Source of the DNA: Calliopum simillimum
Taxonomy: Eukaryota > Arthropoda > Insecta > Diptera > Lauxaniidae
Assembly: GCA_951812925.1 (NCBI GenBank)
Contig: OX638370.1
Location: 114,590,897-114,654,896, forward strand
DNA: 64,000 bases
Reading direction: 5' to 3'
The notes beneath the pieces are model-generated. The model was not told the origin of the DNA. It did not search any database and saw nothing but the letters and a program-made list of their open reading frames with translations. A program made the position numbers and the translations under genes. Positions 12,362-22,760 of the stretch are shown piece after piece (the first letter of the stretch is position 1; the number at the start of each line of letters is the position of its first letter).

Positions 12362-13634
12362 CGTAGGGCCTAACAAAAATTCGCTTAGTAGGTGTCATAT
12401 TATAAATTTTTAGTAAATCAAAAAATTGCGTACTATTTGCTATAGTCTTACGACGAAAGATCGGTCAAAATGGAGAGAAGAAAACGTAAAATTCGTGAAA
12501 CAATGTCAGCAGATATTTCAGTGCCAACGCAACAAGAGATTCGGTTTGCTTTTCTTTTTGGATTTTGACGTAAGCTCAAGCCTGTTTAAACATGTAGTGA
12601 ATGCCAAATAGCATTTGAGGTTAAAGCGCCATCCCTCGTGACTACTCCAAAGTGGTTCTGTAGATTCCAGGTCTGTGGAGGACGAACCTTGAGAAGGCCG
12701 CCCAAAATGTTCGACTATATATGCAAGTGAAGCACTGGTGAAGTCTAAAATTGACGAAGATCCAAGATTGACCCAGAAAATCTTTGCTGACGAACTGGGC
12801 TTGAATGCCATGGCTGTATCGCGAAAATTTAAAAATGATCTTGGATACACAAAGAAATCTACACGATGGGTTCTTAGAATTTTAAATGATGCTCAAAAAG
12901 AGGCACGTGTGTGTTTTGCTAAGTATTTTCTTGAAAAATACAAAAACGGAGACACTTTCAAAAAAATAGTAACAAATGATGAAGCATGGTTTTACAAGTA
13001 CGACCCTGAAACCAAACAACAATCCATGGTATGGAGCCTAGAAGGTGCAAGTCCACCTGTTAAAGTAAAGCAAAAAAAAGTCAGCAACAAAAGTAATGAT
13101 GTCAGTTTACTTCACCAGAGAGAAAGTTGTAGCTGCTATTCCTTTGGAAAAAAGTCAGACGGTTACTGCTAAATGGTATAATGAAACTTGTTTACCAGCA
13201 GTTTCCAAAATTTATTGGGAAAACGACAAAAAAAAAGAGCTACGCCGCTACTTTCTACATCACGATAATGCACGTACACTGCTGAAAAAACGACCGATTT
13301 AACTGCGCTTACAGGCATCGAAGAAATTCGTCAAGCACCTTATTCCCCAAGTCTAGCGCCTTCTGACTTCTGGTTGTTTCCAAAAATAAGTAAAAATTTG
13401 AGGGAGAGAGTCTTCAACAGCAATGAGGAGATAATAAATGCGGTTAACGATGAAATTGTAAAACTGCAAAAAGCCGATTTTGAAAGATGGATTTATCGAT
13501 TTCAAAAATGTATCAAAATAAATGGCTATAACGTTGAAAATATACAAATAGATGAAGAATAAAGCTATTAATTTAAAAAATCTTTAATCCAGTTTTTTTT
13601 AATTCTACTAAGCGAACATTTGTTAGGCTCCTCG
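12362..13634 (+). mobile_element. mariner (Tc1/mariner) transposon, 1273 bases, inactive
   Basis: Terminal inverted repeats of 30 bases start CGTAGGGCCTAACAAAAATT (left, 12362-12391) and, on the complement of the right end (13605-13634), CGAGGAGCCTAACAAATGTT. Both then run into CGCTTAGTAG. The element is flanked by the expected TA duplication (12360-12361 and 13635-13636). Length is normal for a full mariner. It is inserted in the left arm of an F1 foldback element, whose sequence resumes on the other side. Confidence 0.9.
12470..13562 (+). pseudogene. mariner transposase, broken by stops and frameshifts
   Basis: The enzyme would cut and paste the mariner element through three catalytic aspartates. 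Readable landmarks, in several frames, are: a start at 12470; the linker RSVEDEP-stop-EGRPK near 12675, matching the family's LEDEPREGRPK with an arginine changed to a stop; an uninterrupted stretch at 12738-13090 with the first aspartate in VTNDEAWFYKYDPETKQQS; then a frameshift near 13090; the second aspartate in HHDNART (13261); another frameshift; and the third aspartate in APYSPSLAPSDFWLF (about 13365). The spacing between the last two aspartates is about 101 bases, close to the DD34D layout allowing for one indel. It stops at 13560-13562. At least one stop and two frameshifts make it non-functional. Confidence 0.9.
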
Positions 13635-13812
13635 TACACTTTTTATAATTTTTTTTGAAATTCTCGTAAAATTTCCTTTAATTCAGTAGTTCATTTATTA
13701 TACTAACTTTTTAATGTGAGGTCGGAAAAAATACTTTTCAATGTATTGTAACACACAAGTTACTCGCATGCGTTGCGCTGCATATGATGTGTACACTCAC
13801 GGCGTGCCTTAA

Positions 13813-14508
13813 CCCATTCTAAATCGAACGTCGTAGCACATCAAATTTTTTTTCCAGATTCTGTTTACTTATCGTGTAAATGATGCATAGAAAAATTTTC
13901 ACTCGTGACTCCTCGACTAAATTTTGAGATAATCGCTTTTCAAATTGGGGCATTTTCCTATACAAAAAGAAAAAAAAATTTTTCTTAACTACATTAAACA
14001 AAAATTAAAATAATCACAATCGATGCGTTTTGCTATGCTAAATGCGAATTTAACCTCAGAATTGCTCTATCATGTATAGTTTATGAGGTATTGTAACCTA
14101 TAGACCAAAAAAATTAGTTTTATGCCATTTTTTGAAGCTATATAACTATGTAATATATCATTTATTCGTCAAATGTGGCTTAAATTCTTTAAAGCTCCAA
14201 TTTTTTCCTTTAAAATCTAATTTAAATAATATTTATATCTTCCTGCTTCTAAGAGATATCGTAGACCGAAATATTGTCAAAACGGGTTTTTTGCACTTTT
14301 GTGTCTTTTTAGGTTAAGATATCTTTGAGGAAAAAAAAGATATCAACATAGTTTAAATTAGGTTTTAAAGGCAAAGGTTAGGACTTTAAAGTTGTTTACC
14401 AGACTTAACAAAATTAAAATTTCTTTCACTTTTTAAACATGTTCACCGAACCGACTACTTCTAAATTCAGCCGTTTGACACCCCGAGTGTTGTTGTTACG
14501 TGTACGGG
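13813..14508. mobile_element. TTAA-flanked insertion in the centre of the F1 element
   Basis: The segment is bounded by TTAA at 13809-13812 and 14509-14512 and its ends begin CCCATTC and, on the complement, CCCGTAC. The flanking bases GGCGTGCC and GGAACACC form a palindrome once the insert is removed, matching the symmetric centre expected of F1. The uninterrupted F1 copy at 31.4 kb also has a TTAA in its centre. TTAA duplication suggests a piggyBac-type element, but the terminal repeats are very short and no transposase is visible. Confidence 0.45.
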
Positions 14509-15013
14509 TTAAGGAACACCGTGCGCTGCACGCAATGACTTTTATCTACGAATTGTTCATAAATAGTATTTTTTTCCGACCTCAATTAAAAAAATGGGTA
14601 TAACAAACGCACCACCAAATTAAAAGGAAATTTAACCAAAATTCCAAAAAAAAAATTATCAAAGGGTATGTTAATAGGACCTTTTTCATACTAAAATGGC
14701 CGCCAAAATCAAAAAAAAAAAAAGGAGAAAAATTTGAAATATCAATTTTAAAGGTCCAAAACTTTTCGAGATGCTTAAAAACCCTAAAAACCAAATATAT
14801 TCCTAGAAAGCCCATACAATTAGCTAAAAGTTTTTATAAAAAATTGTTCTCTAAAACGCAAGGGTAATCCAAAAATTTTTAATTTTTTAAAACTAGTTAG
14901 AAAATCAGTCATAACCGTATAACTTCTCAAGGGTATATTTAGATCTCTTAGTCGAGGCCTTTCTACCATCTCCCAGAAGCTTCGTAACCTTATGCCATAC
15001 ACCCTTTATAATA

Positions 15014-16164
15014 TGTTCTTACACAAACAAATAAAACAAAGCAATACATCTGAAATAATTGTTCTCACAGCAACAGTGAACTCAAAACTGTTACTGTGAC
15101 AGCAACAACAACAATAGCAACAATGACAATTTAAAATGAATGAAGGACATTAGAGAAAAGCACTAACACAGCAAATAACACAAAGGAAATGGTGCATAGG
15201 AAATTTCATTAACACACGACTAAGTGACGCACACACAGACAAATGGACGAAAATGCCATTGACGCAAAGCACAAAGACACTTCGACATAGCACATGTACG
15301 CATACTATTATAGTAATGGAAATACATACATTCCTATATACAATACCTGCTCATACAAGCGTTGTGTCACCAAAACAGTAAAAGACAAATAGAAGACCAT
15401 CGACGCAGGCAAAAAAAACATTTAAGTTTGATTGCATGGAAATAAATACGTATGTATGCGCAAATTGTAAGCAAATACAAAAACACAAAAAGAGAATTGT
15501 ACAAAAGAAAGGAAAAGAAACATTACAGAAAAAGGATTAAATTACGCAAAAAGATGACGAACATTGTTTTTATTGTAGACTGTGCTGGTTGCTAGCACAT
15601 GCAAAGGTTTGAAATTTTTCCAAAACCTTAGCAGGAAAATATGGCAAAGGGAAAGCTTACCCAATGACTGCAATCGCAGAGTGCTTTCAACTGTGTTAGA
15701 GAAAGAACACCCGACAATTTGTGCCAACTATTGCGGTATTATTTCCATCGCATATTAGATCTTCTCGAGCATGTTGTGTGAAAGATTGAAAACATATATA
15801 ACAGCACTAATCGGCATTAAACAGGGTAACCTGGCAAATACACCAAAGACTATATTTTTACACTACCTGTGTCAATTCTTGGAAAAATCCACGAAAAACA
15901 AGTGGCAGAAAATTTTCTCAAAAACTGCTTATATCGCAATGAAACTGCAGCTAAACGGGTGTTGGAGCTCGCTTATTCCGAAGTCAGGAGCAAATTTTCT
16001 GAAAACGAAATGCCAGAACCAAAATGGCGGATAATTTTCTCAAAAAATGATTATTTCACAAAAAAAATGTGGATAGGGATATTTTTGAAGTCGCAAATTC
16101 TGAATTCGGGATTAACTAAGCGCTCTATTATAGACCATTGTGCAACGTCCTGACCCCTATTTTA
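15014..16164. other. No gene seen
   Basis: AT-rich, A-rich DNA (CAA/ACA-rich at 15060-15130). Overlapping open frames at 15771-16153 show no family resemblance and look accidental. Confidence 0.45.
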
Positions 16165-16395
16165 CAGTAGTGGCTATATTCAAAGTAGTAGAGGAATTTG
16201 TCTATCTTGGCAGCGCCATTAACACCAGTGATGTAAATCTGGAAATAAAGCGAAGAACAACAAATTCTAGTAGGTGCTACTTTGGGCTAAGTAAACAATC
16301 AAGTTGTATAGCCCAGTTTTGATCAACAAAACTTACAACCTACAAGACGCTCATCTTACAAGTGTTTATATGTGGTGCTGAAGCATGGGTAGCAT
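16165..16395 (+). pseudogene. Fragment of a non-LTR retrotransposon reverse transcriptase (C-terminal part)
   Basis: The translation reads EEFVYLGSAINTSDVNLEIK then RRTTNSSRCYFGLSKQ, a typical stretch after the catalytic core of non-LTR retrotransposon reverse transcriptases. After a frameshift near 16320 the family's next motif continues as YKTLILQVFICGAEAW (16345-16390), where intact elements have YKTLIxPVLxYGAEAW. Nothing else of the element is recognisable, so this is a truncated, frameshifted relic next to a foldback element. Confidence 0.75.
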
Positions 16396-16415
16396 TCGTA
16401 ATTTTTCCTGCGATG

Positions 16416-16931
16416 ATTTTTGCTAGCTGAATCCGAATATGACCTCCAATTTGTTCCATTACGTCTGAGGTCTGAGTCCTTGGTTTAAAGTGCAGAAAAC
16501 GCTATTTTCAAACATATGGCGTACATCCTTAAAGTAGTCTAGTGCACTTTTGACAGCGGCATTGAATAGCTTCAAGCTTCTTCTTTAAAGCGTACTTTTA
16601 ATTTTTCCAATCGAATCATTAGTTTCTGAGATATCATCCATTGATTTAAAGGTATACCAATTGAATATAGTCCTTTACAAGGATTAGCAATACCTTTGCT
16701 TCAATCGATGATATCTCGGAAATTAATGATTCAATTGAAAAAGATAAGAGTGCGCTTTAAAGAAAAAGCTCTGGGCTATTCAATTCTGCTGTCAAAAGTG
16801 AACTAGACTATTTTCAGGATGTACGCCATATAACTGAAAATAGCGTTTCTTGATTTTTAAATCAAGAATAACTCAAATCTCAGACGTGATGGAGCAAATC
16901 AGAGGTCATATTCGGATTTAGCGATCAAAAA
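16416..16931. mobile_element. Foldback element, about 515 bases, with long arms
   Basis: Left arm 16416-16656 and right arm 16691-16931 pair along almost their whole length. Examples are GAATCCGAATATGACCTCCA (left) against GAGGTCATATTCGGATTTAG (right), AAACGCTATTTTC against GAAAATAGCGTTT, and TCTGAGATATCATCCATTGA against TCAATCGATGATATCTCGG. The loop is about 34 bases. There is no coding capacity. A diverged relative lies inside the duplicated block (22930-23015 with 23440-23570). Confidence 0.8.
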
Positions 16932-17185
16932 CCTATTAAAATCACTTACTCTCATTTTATACTTTTTTAACTTTTTCAAAAACGCAGGATTGTGAAATCG
17001 TAGATGCAAAATGAAAATGCTTTCCGATTAACTAGATACCTAATGCCTTATATAATACGTATATTTTCCACAAAAATGGTTAGTCTTAGTTAGTTGTTTA
17101 TTAATTTTCACATGAAAATTATCATTTAAGCGACATCAAATAAACATCCATGCAAAATCAGTATTATTTTTTGAGTTTTAGAATT

Positions 17186-17191
17186 TTTATT
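17186..17191 (-). terminator. Polyadenylation signal of FReD gene 1
   Basis: AATAAA on the minus strand about 45 bases past the stop codon of the fibrinogen-related gene at 17234-18115. Confidence 0.5.
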
Positions 17192-17233
17192 AACACCATA
17201 TGCTAAAGTAATGTTAAGAATTTCAGACAAAAA

Positions 17234-18115
17234 TTAATTGTATGGTCTAATCATCATAGTAACTCTTTTTAAAGAATAGTAAGTACCACGAAATGTGGCC
17301 CAATACATTCCTCCGAATGGCGCGTCATCTTTATATTCGCCCTCCAAATAATTGCCAAAAAGATTGCTAGAAAAAAGTTTGTCATTGTAATTTAGATTTG
17401 ACCAAATGAATAATTTGAGTCAATCAATATATATAAACTGACCTTGGGGAACATTCTGTAAACCAACCAGGTGCATCTCTGTCTTTAGCACAACTTTCCG
17501 TAAAATCTCTGTCCTTTGTTGAAAATTTACAACCGCCATGGTATGTAAATGAATCACCCGCATCTCCACTGTAGTTACCTTTAAGGCTCAACAGATAGTC
17601 GTTGTCTCCATTTTCAATTGCGAATGCATCATATTTTGCTATTTTTGTTACATTATCGAAATCCCCTAACAAAAACATTAGCTCATGCAACGTTTGACTT
17701 GTGATATCATGAAGTTTTTCAAGTCCAATAAAAAATTCGCCATTGAAGTTGCCAAAACCCTTTACACAATCTTTGAGTTTGCAATTAAAATTTTGTTTAC
17801 CTTCATATCGGTGCAATACAACTAACCAGCCACCATTATCAGTTTCTTGATCACATTTTACATAAAAAGGTTTCTTCTCAACATCCACTTGTATTTGCAC
17901 TATATCAGTTCTAAGTTGATTGGGTAAATTTTCTAAATTTTCATTTAGACTCTTACAACTTGTTGGATAAAATCGCTTGAGAGGGATGGTACTATGATAT
18001 AATTATATTATTATAAGAAATAAATAACTGCAGAAACACAATACCATGATTTCACAGTTGATAATATGTACGAAAATATCACAAGTGACAATATGCAATT
18101 GATATTTGATTCCAT
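17234..18115 (-). CDS. Secreted fibrinogen-related (FReD) protein 1, 250 aa, 3 exons
   Basis: Exons are 18115-18045, 17991-17443 and 17366-17234 (stop TAA 17236-17234). Introns are 53 and 76 bases, in frame, with donors GTATTG (weak) and GTCAGT and acceptors ATAG and CTAG. The ATG at 18115 opens a signal peptide (MESNINCILSLVIFSYILS, residues 1 to about 21). The fibrinogen C-terminal domain starts at YPTSC (32-36). It continues with DNGGWLVVLHRYEG (75-88), GEFFIGLEKLHDIT (108-121), the region FSTKDRD (180-186) where FReDs bind calcium, the cysteine pair C191/C204, SNLFGNYLEG (207-216) and the C-terminal YSLKRVTMMIRP (237-248). Such proteins are secreted lectin-like pattern or carbohydrate binders, often with immune roles in insects; no specific ligand can be read. 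Oddities: the usual DRDND calcium loop is reduced to DRDF, and there are extra cysteines (94, 99, 178). It is a tandem paralogue of the gene at 19056-19949. Confidence 0.9.
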
Positions 18116-18190
18116 TTCTTGATATAATGTTAAGGTATGCACACTTCGGCACCACAACAGGCACTAAGTTCTATCAAAACTGCTCATTAG

Positions 18191-18205
18191 AATATATAAA
18201 TATAC
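18191..18205 (-). promoter_or_regulatory. Putative TATA region of FReD gene 1
   Basis: On the minus strand the sequence GTATATTTATATATT lies about 75 bases upstream of the ATG. The same block, with the downstream phrase AATGAGCAGTTTTG, is conserved upstream of the paralogous gene. Spacing to an exact initiator is not canonical, so the start site is uncertain. Confidence 0.4.
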
Positions 18206-18269
18206 AGAAACTTTGTGCTTCTTTTTTGTGTATAATTCGAATTCATTATTAGAATTGTAAATTAAATTT

Positions 18270-18965
18270 TGTTTTTCAACGCAAGTGAATATTCCGACTT
18301 TGCTCGGTGACTACAATTCTGATTGATACAAAATTTAAGTTTCTTCTTTCTTACATTCGTTCTGTGTTTTCATATAGGGATTCGGAAACTGCAGAAAAAG
18401 AAGCATTTGCGCATCCAACGTTTTAATTGTGTTAGACATAAAATACACATCCATAGATATTTACTTATTGGTCGACGCGTGAGAGATGTTACTGGTGCTT
18501 TCAACGGTACTAAAAAAGGAATCAGCCAAATTGGGCTATTATTGACGGATCTAGGAAAATTTAGAAAAATAAATGAATACACCTAGTTCTCGCTGTTTTA
18601 GTAAGATGTGTAAAAATAAAGTAGTGCCTAAGGCAAATGGTTTCAGGTTTTTTATTTTTGAATTATAATCATGATCAAGATGATGTCAAATCAACTGACT
18701 CTGACAGTTTTTGTGGAAATATATCTTACGTGTGAAAAAATCGATTTTGAGATTTTCATTGATTTAAATCAATAATGAGGTGATCTTCCCAGTTTTGTCT
18801 CGAACAAAATTTTAAAAATATTTTTTTACCTTGAAAATTCCCGATTTAATGAGTCAAAACTGAAAAACTATTGTAAAAAACAAATTAAAAGAATCAAAAA
18901 CTTTAGATGCATTTTTCTCGAAATTTTTTTTAAACATATGGTATGTTTCACAAAACCAGTCACCT
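18270..18965. other. Spacer between the two FReD duplication units; no gene seen
   Basis: The open frame at 18323-18586 and its antisense partner lack any recognisable domain. AT-rich DNA. Confidence 0.5.
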
Positions 18966-19055
18966 ATACTCATACAAAATCAATATTATTTTTGGAGCCT
19001 TATTATTTTTTTTTACAATATATCCAAAGATAAAGTAATGAATTTCAGACTAAAA

Positions 19056-19949
19056 TTAATTGTATGGTCTAATCATCACAGTAACTCTTTTTAAAGAATA
19101 GTGGGTACCACGAAATGAGTACCAATACATTCCTCTGAATTGCGTGTTTGAGTCATCTTTATATTCGCCCTCCAAATAATTTCCAAAAAGATTGCTAAAA
19201 AAAAGTTCGTGATTGTAATTTAGATTTGACCAAATGAATTACTTGAGCCAATCAATATATATAAATATAAACCGACCTTGGGGAGCATTCTGTAAACCAA
19301 CCGGGTGCATCCCTTTTTTCAACACAATATTCTGTAAAATCTTTGTCCTTGGTTGAAAATTTACAACCGCCATGGTATGTAAATGAGTCACCCGCATCTC
19401 CACTGTAGTTACCTTTAAGGCTCAACAGGTAATCGTCATCTCCATTTTCAATTGCGAATGCATCATATTTTGCTACTTTTGTTACATTTGCGAAATCCTC
19501 TAGCACAAACATTAGCTCATGCAACGTTTGACTCGTGATATCATGAAGCTTTTCAAGTCCAATAAAGAATTCTCCATTCAAGTTGCCAAAACCCTTTACA
19601 CAATCTTTGAGTTTGCAATCAAAATTTTGTTTACCTTCATATCGATGCAATACAACAAGCCAGCCACCATTATCAGTTTCTTGATCACATTTTACATAAA
19701 AAGGTTTCTTCTCAATGTCCACTTGTATTTGCACTATATCTTTTCTTGGTTGAATCAGTGAGTTATCCAAACCTTCATTTAGACTCTTACAACTTGTTGG
19801 ATAAAATCGCTCGAGAGGGATGGTACTATGATATAATTATATTATTATTAGAAATAGAAAACTGTAGAATTCCAATACTTTGATTTCACAAACGATAATA
19901 TGTACGAAAATATTACAAGTGACAATATGCAATTGATATTTAGTTCCAT
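19056..19949 (-). CDS. Secreted fibrinogen-related (FReD) protein 2, 252 aa, 3 exons
   Basis: Exons are 19949-19879, 19825-19277 and 19194-19056 (stop TAA 19058-19056), with introns of 53 and 82 bases. The first two exons have exactly the same lengths (71 and 549) as in FReD gene 1; exon 3 is six bases longer because two residues are inserted (KDDSNTQFRGMYW against KDDAPFGGMYW). The signal peptide (MELNINCILSLVIFSYILS) is followed by YPTSC, DNGGWLVVLHRYEG, FSTKDKD, the cysteine pair before and after EKRDAPGWFTE, and a C-terminal YSLKRVTVMIRP. The reading frame is fully open across all joins, so both copies look functional. The first donor GTATTG is non-consensus but conserved in both genes. 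The cysteine encoded across the first splice junction of gene 1 (KSCTIPL) is asparagine here (KSNTIPL). It is probably a secreted lectin-like binder; ligand unknown. Confidence 0.9.
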
Positions 19950-20032
19950 TTTCTGATTTTTTGATATCATGTTAAGGTATGCACACTTTGGCACTACAAA
20001 AAGCACTAAGTTCTGCCAAAACTGCTCATTGG

Positions 20033-20046
20033 AATATATAAATAAA
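20033..20046 (-). promoter_or_regulatory. Putative TATA region of FReD gene 2
   Basis: The minus strand reads AGTTTATTTATATATTCC, followed by AATGAGCAGTTTTGGC, in the same relative position as in FReD gene 1. Conservation between paralogues supports a promoter role but could simply reflect recent duplication. Confidence 0.4.
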
Positions 20047-20589
20047 CTGCAACTTTGTGCTTCTTTTTGCTGTATAATTGAAAATCATTATTTGAATTGC
20101 AAATTAAATTGTATTTAGATTGCCCAGAAGCCAATGCGATTAAGTCCAAAAAAACATAAATTGCGAAAATCTTGGTTCCAAATATTCTATTGTAGTTTTC
20201 TAAATTTTTCTGAAATTATGTCACCAAATATTAAGCTGCTATTAAAGAAAGTGCTACTTGACCCAAAAAAAAAAATTAAAATTAATTATAAATTTTAATT
20301 GTGTTGGATATAAAATACACTTTTATAAATATTTATGTAAAATATGGAATGTATTTCTACAGAAAATTACCTTTTATATGATATAAATAAAACTAAATTC
20401 TATTCAGTACATTTTGAAATTTTCCAAACAAACATACAGATTTATTCGCTAATATATGCAATATATCCAATAGCAAATAGTCTTTTCACAGAATTTGTTG
20501 TATATTTATGATATGAAATAAAATTCAACAGCATAAAATGTTCAATAACAAAAAAAAAAGGTGATAAACATTCCGTTTTTAACCCTTTC

Positions 20590-21950
20590 ACGACCAACGT
20601 GGCATACACAGGGTGTATTGCATAAGGTTATGAAGCTTCTGGGAGGTGATATAGGAAGGTAAGACTAACAAACAATTGCACATGGAGGGGTGGTCTGAAA
20701 TGTACCCCTGAGGAGTTATAGGGTTACTGAGGTCTATAAAGTGAGCTATGCAGGTGTGACGAATTTCGATGTTTTTTGTTTGGGAATTTCGAGCTATTTT
20801 CGAGCTTTTCAACAATAATTTCGAGCTGCCTGGGAAATTTTCCATTTTTTGGAAAAGCGGAAAAATTGTTCTGCATAGCTGAGTTTATTTTTTCAGCCAG
20901 ACGAATCCGCGGGAAGAGTTAGCGATGAAATCTTTTTGCGCAGGAATTTCGAGCTACTTTCGAGCTAATTTTGAGCTAAAAGCATTTTCCGGAAAACTCC
21001 CAAATTTAGTATTTTGGGATTTTCCGGGGAAATTTAAGGAAAATACCTCATTCAAGGTCAGCTCGAAAGTAGCTCGAAATTCCTGCGTTAAAAGATTTCA
21101 TCCCTTACTGTTCCCGCGGATTCGTCTGGCTGAAAAAAATAAAGTTAGCCATAAAAAAAGTTTTTTGGGGATTTTCCGGGAAAATTGGGAGTTTTCCAAA
21201 AAATGCTTCTAGCTCAAAATTAGCCCGAAAGTAGCTCGAAATTCCTGCGTAAAAAGATTTCATCGCTAACTCTTCCCGCGAATTCGTCTGGCTGAAAAAA
21301 TAAACTTAGCTATGCAGAACAATTTTTCCGCTTTTCCGGAAAATGGAAAATTTCCCAGACAGCTCGAAATTACTGTTGAATAGCTCGAAAATAGCTCGAA
21401 ATTCCCAACCAAAAAACATCGAAATTCGTCACACCTGCATAGCTCACTTTATGCACCTTTAAAACTGATTTACTGACTTGTTTCAGAAAAAAAAAATTTC
21501 TTGGATCACCCTAACGTTTTAGAGAAAATATTTTTATGGTAAAGTTTTAGTTAATTCTAAAGGCTTTCAGATAGTGTATATATTTCTTATAGGTTTTTAA
21601 AGGATTTCGTAAAGTTTTTAACCCTTAAAGTTGATATTTTATTTTGTTTGTTCTAATTTTTTGAATTTAGCAGCCATTTTAGTACGAAAAAGGTCCTATT
21701 TACATATCTTCTTACAACTGCTTTTGAAATTCTAGTAAAATTTCCTATAATTTGATAGTGCATTTGTCATACCACTTTTCTTGATTGAGGTCTGAAAAAA
21801 ATACTTTTCTATGTAACACACGGGTTACTCGCATGCGTTGCGCTGCATATGATGTGCGCACAACTCGTGCTGCTCTTTATTTACAGGAGCCTTCAAACGG
21901 AAAAGTATTTTTTTCTGACTTCAATCAAAACTAGTAAGGGTGTTACCTTT
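20590..21950. mobile_element. F1 foldback family, left arm and centre, interrupted
   Basis: The start CACAGGGTGTATTGCATAAG and ATGAAGCTTCTGGGAGGTGA, then TTGGATCACCCTAACGTTTT, GCAGCCATTTTAGTACGAAA and the centre CTCGCATGCGTTGCGCTGCA (21828), follow the F1 order. The right arm breaks off after TTCTGACTTCAATCAAAAC near 21943. A foldback element (20736-21452) is inserted in the left arm. Confidence 0.75.
20736..21452. mobile_element. Foldback element with reiterated CGAGCTA motifs, 717 bases
   Basis: The ends are near-perfect inverted copies: left ATAAAGTGAGCTATGCAGGT, continuing GTGACGAATTTCGATG; right CATCGAAATTCGTCAC, continuing ACCTGCATAGCTCACTTTAT. Inside, TTTCGAGCTA and its complement TAGCTCGAAA recur many times, and TTCCGGAAAA and CCGCGGATTCGTCTGGCTGA recur in inverted positions, so almost the whole element can fold on itself. 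No clear target duplication was seen. The overlapping open frames (for example 20925-21212) are by-products of the repeats. Confidence 0.8.
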
Positions 21951-22721
21951 GGCCTAGCCAAACATTAAATAACCTACACAGCAGTATTTTGAAAATTTTG
22001 CTTATATGGAAGGTGCCACGCCCTCTTGTCTGACCTTATCTAGTTTTTGGTTAAAGCTTGCAATCATAATTCTTAGTGTCTGAGTAAAATTTAATTCGAT
22101 TGTCTCAAAAAACGCTTTCAGCATATCGTTTTGATGCTTTTGTTTATATGAGAGGTGCCACGCCCTCTTGTCCGAATTCGCCTAGTTTTCGCTCAGAGCT
22201 TGCGCTTACAATTTGTGGTACTTATGTGTATTTGATTGTGTTATCGCGAAAAATACTCCAATAGTTGCATTTTGAATATATTTTTTGCATGGGCGGTAGG
22301 AGTGTCCGTTGACCGATTTCGGCCATTTTCAATGGGACATATGTATCCCATCATTTTTTTTCGCAATTAGATTCAAAAGAATTAAGTTATGTTAACTCAA
22401 TTGAATAGAAATGATATATTGGTTAGCACGAATCTGCAAAAAAAATTTAAAATTTTTGCAGCGGTTCAGGAGTGGTCCGGAAAGGGCTAAACTTTAAAAC
22501 ATGTTCCACAACAAACAAACAAGAGCTAATAAACTTTTTGTTTTTAAGTCGATTGGGTCACTGATCCTAAATTCAGCTGTTAAAAGGGTTATATGCAAGA
22601 GACCCCCAAGCTAAATGTCAAAAATTTTCAAATTTAGAATTCAGTTTTAATCGTCTAATGTTGATATATTGTATACATCAACTACGAAAAAGTTGTATTA
22701 AATATAAAATACTTAGAATTT

Positions 22722-22760
22722 TCCAATGGATACTTAAATAATATTTAAGTATCCATTGGA
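22722..22760. repeat. Perfect 18-base inverted repeat, hairpin (copy A)
   Basis: TCCAATGGATACTTAAAT, a 3-base loop AAT, then ATTTAAGTATCCATTGGA. It is kept without change in copy B at 26361-26399. Confidence 0.85.

Larger units (their letters stand above)
12022..15013. mobile_element. F1 foldback element, complete copy carrying two nested insertions
   Basis: The left arm (12022-12361 and 13637-13745) and right arm (14575-15013) are inverted copies. For example TTTGGCGGTCATTTTGGTAT (left) pairs with ATACTAAAATGGCCGCCAAA (right), and the arms end in CACGAAGCTCTGCGAGGTGA (left) and CCCAGAAGCTTCGTAACCTT (right). The conserved centre motif CTCGCATGCGTTGCGCTGCA is at 13763. A mariner sits in the left arm and a TTAA-flanked element sits in the centre. 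Without these the element would be about 1 kb, like the copy at 30862-31879. The arms lack coding capacity. Confidence 0.8.

Noticed and set aside
12518..12850. 110-residue minus-strand open frame
   Set aside because: Antisense of the mariner transposase.
15771..16153. Two overlapping open frames before the reverse transcriptase fragment
   Set aside because: They do not continue the retrotransposon frame and match no part of a reverse transcriptase.
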